Below the pieces are notes generated by a model. That model saw only the letters and a program-made list of their open reading frames with translations. It was not told where the DNA came from and made no database searches. A program made the translations under genes and the position numbers. From assembly GCA_963761705.1 (NCBI GenBank), contig CAVXHK010000001.1, forward strand, positions 310,001-374,000: DNA of 64,000 nt, read 5' to 3'. The number at the start of each line of letters is the position of its first letter. The first letter of the stretch is position 1. Source of the stretch: CAVVKW01 sp963761705 (GTDB lineage Bacteria; Verrucomicrobiota; Verrucomicrobiia; Chthoniobacterales; JAATET01). Shown one piece after another: positions 59,066 through 64,000 of the stretch.

Positions 59066-61306
59066 ATGAAAAAAGGCACACCGATCTTCCGAATCCTGAC
59101 CCTGGCGATCATCACGACCGCGTGCCTTGGCGCGATCGTGGCTCGGCTCTGGTGGGTCCAGATCGCACGCGGCGATTACTACACGGCCAAGGTCCAGGGC
59201 GGCTCACGCGTGTCGGTACGCCTGCCCGCAGTGCGCGGCGAGATCATGGACCGCAACGGGATTCCGCTCGTCGAGAACCGGAAGAGCTTCGAGATCGATT
59301 TTTACCTGCCCGACATCGTTCGCGCCTACCGGAAGGAGCACAGCGGCAAGGCTCCGGTCCACCCGGACAAGCTCCGGCTGACCGTGCGCGGGATGGCCGA
59401 AGAGCGCGACCAGATCGACATCTCGCAGATCGTGAACGAGACGATCATCCCGCGACTCAAGGAGCTGGGCGTCGAGCAAAACTACAACGCCGAGCGGATG
59501 CAAGTGCACTACCGCAACGACACCCTCATCCCGTTCAACTACGCGCAGGATCTCGACTTCGATTCGATGGCGAAGGTGCTCGAAAGCAATCTCGGCCTGC
59601 CCGGCCTCAAGGCCGACGTGAAGCCCGTCCGTTTCTACCCCTACAAGTCGCTGGCCGCGCACATCCTCGGCTACGTCGGTGCGGAGACCGAGGTCGACCA
59701 AGAAGAGGCGCGGAAATTCAATTTTTACCAGCCCGACGTCGTCGGAAGGGTCCAGATCGAGAAGGCAATGAACGAGTACCTCAAGGGCACGGCGGGCTCG
59801 CGCATCCTGCAGAAGGACGTGAAGGGCCAGATCCTCGAGGACAGCGAGGAGCTCGTCGAACCGATCCAGGGAGACAACGTTTACCTCACCATCGACGCCC
59901 GCCTGCAATACATCGTCGAGGACACGCTTCGCGCCGCGGGCCGGGCGGCAGCCGTGGTGGTCAATCCGAACAACGGCGACATCCTCGCGATGGCGTCGGT
60001 GCCCTCATTCGATCCGAACGATTTCATCCCATCGATCTCGCCGGCGGACTGGGCCGTTCTCAACACCGACGAGACCTCGCCGTTGATGAATCGCGCGATC
60101 AATTCCTACGCGCCGGGATCGACTTACAAGGCTGTCACCTCGCTCGCGATGCTGCGGGCGGGAGTGGGCGACCGGCGCTTCAATTGCGCGGGGGGCGTCA
60201 GCTACGGCAACACCTACATGAAGTGCTGGATCTCGGGCAAAGGGACCCACGGCACCCTCGATCTCGAAGGAGCCATCAAAAACTCCTGCAACGCCTACTA
60301 CTACCTCGGCGGCAACGTGGCCGGAATCGACGAGATCGTAGCCGTCGGGAACATGCTTGGACTGGGGCAACGAAGCGGGCTCCCGCTGTCCGGCGAAAAC
60401 CCCGGCATCCTCCCCGGTAAAGAGTGGCTGGCGCAGAACTACCCCCGCGACACTTGGCGACCGGGTTACACCGCGAACGTTTCGATCGGTCAGGGCTTCG
60501 TGCTGGCGTCGCCGCTGCAGATGGCGATGGTGACCGCCGCACTCGCGAACGGTGGAACCGTTTATTTTCCGCGGATCATCGACAAGATTTTGGCGCAGGA
60601 CGGCAGGATCGTGAAACAGGATCCGTCGCAGGTGCGATCCGATCTGTTGAAAGAAGGTGGATTGACGGCGGCTGACATCGAGCACGTGCGTCACGGCATG
60701 TGGAAGGTCGTGAACGAGTCGGGCGGCACCGCGCGGAAAGCTCGCCTCGACCGGGCCGAGGTCGCGGGCAAGACGGGGACGGCGCAGAATCTACGCAAGA
60801 CGGCATCCGGTTCCGTCGTGAAGGATAATCACACTTGGTTCATCGCGTTCGCGCCTTACGACGCGCCGAAATACGCCGTCTGCGTGTTGGTGCAGGGCGC
60901 CAAATCCGGCGGCGGCGTGGCGGGGCCGGTGGCGGCGCGCATTCTCGACGAAGCTCTGGCCCTCGAGGCGGGTGAGCTCGAGGTGAAGCTGGAGCCGATT
61001 GAGCCAGCGGTCGGAAATTTTGTGCAGATCGACGGGATCGACTTCGGTCGGGACATCCCGGCGGCGACGACCGCGGCGGTCGAAGAGATGCCGACTGGCG
61101 ACGGGCCGTCCCAGGTGAGCGAAAGCCCATCGAGTGCGCCCGCGCCGACGATTCGGGCCGAGCCTGACGACCAAGGTCGCGTGACCGAACGCTCAAACGA
61201 GAGCCGTGGTCTGCTAGATGCTTTCTTCAATTCTGGTGGTGGAAATGACTCGAATTCGGGGGGGGACGCACCGCGTCGCTCGCCGAGAAATCCTTTCCGC
61301 CGTTGA
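59066..61306 (+). CDS. mrdA: Penicillin-binding protein 2 (elongation transpeptidase)
   Basis: A 746-residue class B PBP. It has an N-terminal membrane helix (FRILTLAIITTACLGAIVARLWW), the dimerisation or pedestal motif RLPAVRGEIMDRNGIPL, then the transpeptidase domain with S352-T-Y-K in APGSTYKAV, S407-C-N in KNSCNAYYY and K569-T-G-T in VAGKTGTAQ. Beyond residue 650 there is a Pro/Ser/Glu-rich low-complexity tail ending in a basic RRSPRNPFRR, longer than in most PBP2 proteins. It starts two bases after the MreD stop in the elongasome operon. Confidence 0.95.
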   Translation: MKKGTPIFRILTLAIITTACLGAIVARLWWVQIARGDYYTAKVQGGSRVSVRLPAVRGEIMDRNGIPLVENRKSFEIDFYLPDIVRAYRKEHSGKAPVHPDKLRLTVRGMAEERDQIDISQIVNETIIPRLKELGVEQNYNAERMQVHYRNDTLIPFNYAQDLDFDSMAKVLESNLGLPGLKADVKPVRFYPYKSLAAHILGYVGAETEVDQEEARKFNFYQPDVVGRVQIEKAMNEYLKGTAGSRILQKDVKGQILEDSEELVEPIQGDNVYLTIDARLQYIVEDTLRAAGRAAAVVVNPNNGDILAMASVPSFDPNDFIPSISPADWAVLNTDETSPLMNRAINSYAPGSTYKAVTSLAMLRAGVGDRRFNCAGGVSYGNTYMKCWISGKGTHGTLDLEGAIKNSCNAYYYLGGNVAGIDEIVAVGNMLGLGQRSGLPLSGENPGILPGKEWLAQNYPRDTWRPGYTANVSIGQGFVLASPLQMAMVTAALANGGTVYFPRIIDKILAQDGRIVKQDPSQVRSDLLKEGGLTAADIEHVRHGMWKVVNESGGTARKARLDRAEVAGKTGTAQNLRKTASGSVVKDNHTWFIAFAPYDAPKYAVCVLVQGAKSGGGVAGPVAARILDEALALEAGELEVKLEPIEPAVGNFVQIDGIDFGRDIPAATTAAVEEMPTGDGPSQVSESPSSAPAPTIRAEPDDQGRVTERSNESRGLLDAFFNSGGGNDSNSGGDAPRRSPRNPFRR

Positions 61307-61360
61307 AGATTCCCACCAACTCAACTTTTCCCGGTTCTCTGAGGATCGGAACCCATTTGA

Positions 61361-63115
61361 ATGATCGACACTGTCAAACGCATGCTCGGCCTCGGCCGTA
61401 AACCCACCGGAACCAAACTTATCGTCAGCTGCGAGAAGCTCGAAAAACGAGTCGCTCTGCTGGAAAACAATCGCCTCGAAGAATACACCATCGAGCGCGA
61501 GACCGATCGAAACATCGTCGGCGGTATCTACAAGGGCAAGGTCCGCAACATCGAGCATGGATTGAAGGCGATGTTCGTCGACATCGGCTTCGAGAAGAAC
61601 GCGTTTCTTCACTTTTGGGACGCCATTCCCGCCGCGCTCGATAGCGGCGTGGAGTCCGTTTCCCGCGAGGGATCTTCGAAGAGTTCGAAGGTCTCGAAAA
61701 AGGCCGCTGCTCCCGCCGAAGCGAATGAGGGCGGCGACAACGGGGACGGCGAGGTCGTCACGCCAGCGGGAGGTGGACGTCGCCGTGGTCGCGGCGGCAA
61801 GGGCCGCAGTAGCAGCGGAGCAGGCGGCGGTGGTGGACGCGGCGGGAAGAAGGGCGGTGGCGGCGGGGAGCCGAAGATCACCGCGAAAGACATCCCCGAC
61901 ATTTATCCGGTCGGCGCCGAAGTGATGGTCCAGGTGAGCAAGGGCCCGATCAGCAACAAGGGGCCGCGCATCACGACGAACATCAGCATGCCCGGGCGCT
62001 ACCTCGTCCTCATGCCCTACAGTGCGGAATGCGGCATCTCGCGCAAGATCGACGACCCCAAGGAGCGCGACCGCCTGCGCCAGATCCTCCGCGAACTCGA
62101 TCTGCCGGACGGCATGGGCGTGATCATGCGGACCGCCGGCCAGGGTCAACGCGCCCGGCATTTCGTGCGCGATCTCAGTCTGCTCGTCGAGCAGTGGGAG
62201 GACATCGAGGCTGGGATGAAGGAGAAACCGGCACCCGCCGAGTTATTCCGCGAGCCCGATCTCATCGACCGGACGGTGCGCGATTTTCTCACCGACGAAG
62301 TGGACGAAGTCCTCGTCGACGACCTCGTCGCGTTCGAGCGGATGGAAGTCCTCACCGAGCAAATCTCGAAACGCTCCAAGAAGCGGCTTCACCACTACGG
62401 CGGCGCGCAACCGATCTTCGACTTCTTCGGCGTCCAGTCGCAGATCGACTCGGCCTTCCAACGTCAGGTCTGGCTGCCGTGTGGTGGTTACATCGTGATC
62501 GACGAGACGGAAGCGATGATCGCGATCGACGTGAACACGGGCCGAAACAAGGGGGCGAAGGACATGGACAAAAATCTGCTGACGACGAATCTCGAGGCGG
62601 CGGACGAAATTGCGCGTCAACTTCGGTTGCGCAACATCGGCGGATTGATCGTCGGCGATTTCATCGACATGAAATCCCGCAAAGATCAGAACGCGGTGTA
62701 TCAGCGCGTGCGCGATCACCTCAAGCGCGACAAGGCGCGGACCCACGTCCTGCCGATCTCTCAGTTGGGATTGATGGAAATGACGCGCCAACGGGCGCAG
62801 GAGAGTCTGGCGAGTTCGCAATACATGACGTGCACGCACTGCAACGGTCGCGGCATGCTCAAGAGCCCGATGACCATGAGCGTCGAGATGCAGCGAGCGT
62901 TGCACACCGTCATGAAGCGGCACCTCGACGACGTTCACGAAATGAAGGTGATCGTCCACCCGACGCTCCTGCAGCGGCTCCGCGAAGACGATGAGGAGCT
63001 CCTCATCGACATCGAGCGTCGCTACGCCGGGCGCTTGTCGTTCCGCTCGGACCCGACTTTCCACCACGAGCATTTTGTCATCACAAACGGTGTGACCGGC
63101 GAGACGCTCAAATAG
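61361..63115 (+). CDS. rng: Ribonuclease E/G family protein
   Basis: A 584-residue endoribonuclease of rRNA maturation and mRNA decay. The S1 domain (GGIYKGKVRNIEHGLKAMFV) is split by an insertion at about residues 92-172 that is Lys/Ala-rich and then strongly Gly/Arg-rich (GGGRRRGRGG and similar), and resumes at DIYPVGAEVMVQV. The catalytic core has Asp390 in IAIDVNTG and Asp433 in VGDFIDM, and Zn-link cysteines 491 and 494 in TCTHCNGRG. The start ATG 61361 is 54 bases after mrdA. RNase G genes often follow mre operons. Confidence 0.93.
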   Translation: MIDTVKRMLGLGRKPTGTKLIVSCEKLEKRVALLENNRLEEYTIERETDRNIVGGIYKGKVRNIEHGLKAMFVDIGFEKNAFLHFWDAIPAALDSGVESVSREGSSKSSKVSKKAAAPAEANEGGDNGDGEVVTPAGGGRRRGRGGKGRSSSGAGGGGGRGGKKGGGGGEPKITAKDIPDIYPVGAEVMVQVSKGPISNKGPRITTNISMPGRYLVLMPYSAECGISRKIDDPKERDRLRQILRELDLPDGMGVIMRTAGQGQRARHFVRDLSLLVEQWEDIEAGMKEKPAPAELFREPDLIDRTVRDFLTDEVDEVLVDDLVAFERMEVLTEQISKRSKKRLHHYGGAQPIFDFFGVQSQIDSAFQRQVWLPCGGYIVIDETEAMIAIDVNTGRNKGAKDMDKNLLTTNLEAADEIARQLRLRNIGGLIVGDFIDMKSRKDQNAVYQRVRDHLKRDKARTHVLPISQLGLMEMTRQRAQESLASSQYMTCTHCNGRGMLKSPMTMSVEMQRALHTVMKRHLDDVHEMKVIVHPTLLQRLREDDEELLIDIERRYAGRLSFRSDPTFHHEHFVITNGVTGETLK

Positions 63116-63190
63116 CCCGCGCAACGGGCACGGGAGAAGTTGGGAAGCCCGCGCCGTTGGACGCCCACTTCACCGGCGGCAGGGCTTTCC

Positions 63191-63616
63191 CTAGCCTCGA
63201 TGCGCTGGCTGGCGCCAGGTGAAGGTGACCGCTTTGTCGATATCGGGATGAAGGCTGAGGGCGACCGGGCAGGTGTGGGCGGCGGCTTCGAGTGCCGTGC
63301 GCTGATCAACCGTCGGAGCGAGCGGAAGGTCGAAGTCGACTTCGATCTTGGCAATCCGGCGCGGGGGAGCCGCGGTCATGTGCTTGCGAACGTGAAAAGT
63401 CGTGCCCGCGAGGTCGAGGCCGTCCTTTTGGGCAACGATGGCCATGATGGTCATCATGCAAGTTCCCAGTGACGTGGCGTAGAGGTCGGTGGGCGAGAAC
63501 GCTTGTCCGAGGCCGTGATTGTCGGTCGGAGCGTCGGTCGCGAGCGTCGCTCCGGACGGGCCGTGGGTGGCCTCGCAATGCAGGTCTCCGGCGTAGCGGA
63601 GCGAGATTTCAATCAT
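63191..63616 (-). CDS. OsmC-family peroxiredoxin
   Basis: A 141-residue protein from ATG 63616 (MIEISLRYAGDLHCEATHGP). The two redox cysteines of OsmC/Ohr proteins are in TSLGTCMMTIMAIVAQ and AAHTCPVALSLHPD. LDLAGTTFHVRKHMTA and PRRIAKIEVDFDLPL are typical strands. It reduces organic hydroperoxides with thiol cofactors. The longer frame to 63712 lacks support. The thioredoxin-like gene lies immediately upstream on the same strand, 17 bases away. Confidence 0.9.
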   Translation of the reverse strand: MIEISLRYAGDLHCEATHGPSGATLATDAPTDNHGLGQAFSPTDLYATSLGTCMMTIMAIVAQKDGLDLAGTTFHVRKHMTAAPPRRIAKIEVDFDLPLAPTVDQRTALEAAAHTCPVALSLHPDIDKAVTFTWRQPAHRG

Positions 63617-63632
63617 TCCGGGCGAGCCGTGG

Positions 63633-64000
63633 CTAGTTTGCGGCGATGCCGTCCTTCTTGGAGAGAATCCCCTCGGCTTGCTCGAGGAAATCGGAGCGCC
63701 GCAACGATTCACTCACTTCGAGGAGGCGATTGCCATCGGCATCAACGAGGACCATCGCGGGAATCCCGCCGTAATTGCTTTGCGGAATGCCCCGGGCCTT
63801 CTTGTCGAGATCGACGCCGGGCCACGGCATGCGGTGGTCCTTGAGGTAAGCGATCTCGTCTTCGCGGGATCGGTCGCTGGGCACGAGGACGACTTCGAAG
63901 GAGGCGTCGCGGCCCTTCATCTTCTTGTAAAAACGGATGAGATCGGGGGTAAAGGCAACGCAGGGGCCGCACCAAGACGCGGAGTAGTAGAAGAGATAGT
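63633..64000 (-). CDS. Thioredoxin-like/nucleoredoxin-type protein, 5' end outside window
   Basis: The minus-strand frame is open to the window edge. The visible 122 residues begin YLFYYSASWCGPCVAFTPDL with the WCGPC active site, then EVVLVPSDRSREDEIAYLKD, MPWPGVD and YGGIPAMVLVDADGNRL with the cis-proline loop. This pattern fits TlpA/tryparedoxin-like proteins. The N-terminus, which may carry a signal peptide, is not in the window. It is probably co-transcribed with the OsmC gene as an oxidative-stress pair. Confidence 0.88.
   Translation of the reverse strand, partial: YLFYYSASWCGPCVAFTPDLIRFYKKMKGRDASFEVVLVPSDRSREDEIAYLKDHRMPWPGVDLDKKARGIPQSNYGGIPAMVLVDADGNRLLEVSESLRRSDFLEQAEGILSKKDGIAAN

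Noticed and set aside
59122..60420. A 432-residue plus-strand frame within mrdA and similar frames within leuB, mreB and rng
   Set aside because: Out-of-frame readings of well-identified genes; Arg/Pro/Gly-rich with no domain.

Overview
The window looks like a chromosomal segment of a Verrucomicrobiota bacterium. This is inferred from the exosortase/EpsI pair, the mreBCD-PBP2-RNase G block, and the very abundant hairpin repeats built on CGCAGAGGCGCAGAG. I recall such repeats from that phylum, but no search was possible. Most of the window is GC-rich. The segment from about 15.4 to 26.7 kb is visibly AT-richer and is probably an acquired polysaccharide gene block.

Layout. (1) 0-4.7 kb: a TPR protein cut by the window edge, a GbsR/MarR-type regulator, GDP-mannose 4,6-dehydratase (gmd) and an exosortase. 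The last two are preceded by tandem 8-bp arrays. (2) 4.7-12.3 kb: accessory island 1, with four toxin-antitoxin-like modules and one GxxExxY protein separated by blocks of hairpin repeat R1. It splits the exosortase from its partner EpsI (12.4-13.1 kb). (3) 13.4-15.4 kb: an IS4-family element whose right end is tandemly duplicated. (4) 15.4-33.1 kb: exopolysaccharide genes: three sulfotransferases, an FrhB-like protein with a polysaccharide pyruvyl transferase, flippase, polymerase, several glycosyltransferases, a nucleotide-sugar epimerase and a lipoprotein glycoside hydrolase. (5) 33.1-44.6 kb: accessory island 2, with seven more toxin-antitoxin or nucleotidyltransferase modules in the same repeat background, plus a WecG-type glycosyltransferase broken by a stop codon. 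Gene fragments lie at its edges. (6) 45-51.7 kb: a second glycoside hydrolase, then on the minus strand a split sugar-phosphate transferase, an outer-membrane barrel, a MORN-repeat lipoprotein and a DUF2934 protein. (7) 51.8-54.9 kb: holin-like membrane protein, Anbu-type protease, trpF and leuB. (8) 55.1-56.4 kb: an IS1202-like element with a 16-bp target duplication. (9) 56.6-63.1 kb: the rod-shape operon mreB-mreC-mreD-mrdA and an RNase E/G, then OsmC and a thioredoxin-like protein on the minus strand.

How it fits together. The polysaccharide genes could make a repeat unit on undecaprenyl phosphate, containing a GDP-deoxyhexose derived from gmd. They could then decorate it with sulfate and possibly pyruvyl ketal, flip it, polymerise it and export it through the outer-membrane barrel, with the exosortase/EpsI machinery acting on exported proteins. 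The two accessory islands hold twelve small modules (PIN, HEPN, MNT, HicBA, AbiEii-like, GxxExxY), each bounded by interspersed repeats. That arrangement is the most interesting feature of the window.

Caution. Three genes carry apparent single-base frameshifts (a glycosyltransferase, the sugar-phosphate transferase, mreD) and one carries a nonsense codon (wecG-like). Because mreD is normally essential in rods, at least some of these could be sequencing errors.
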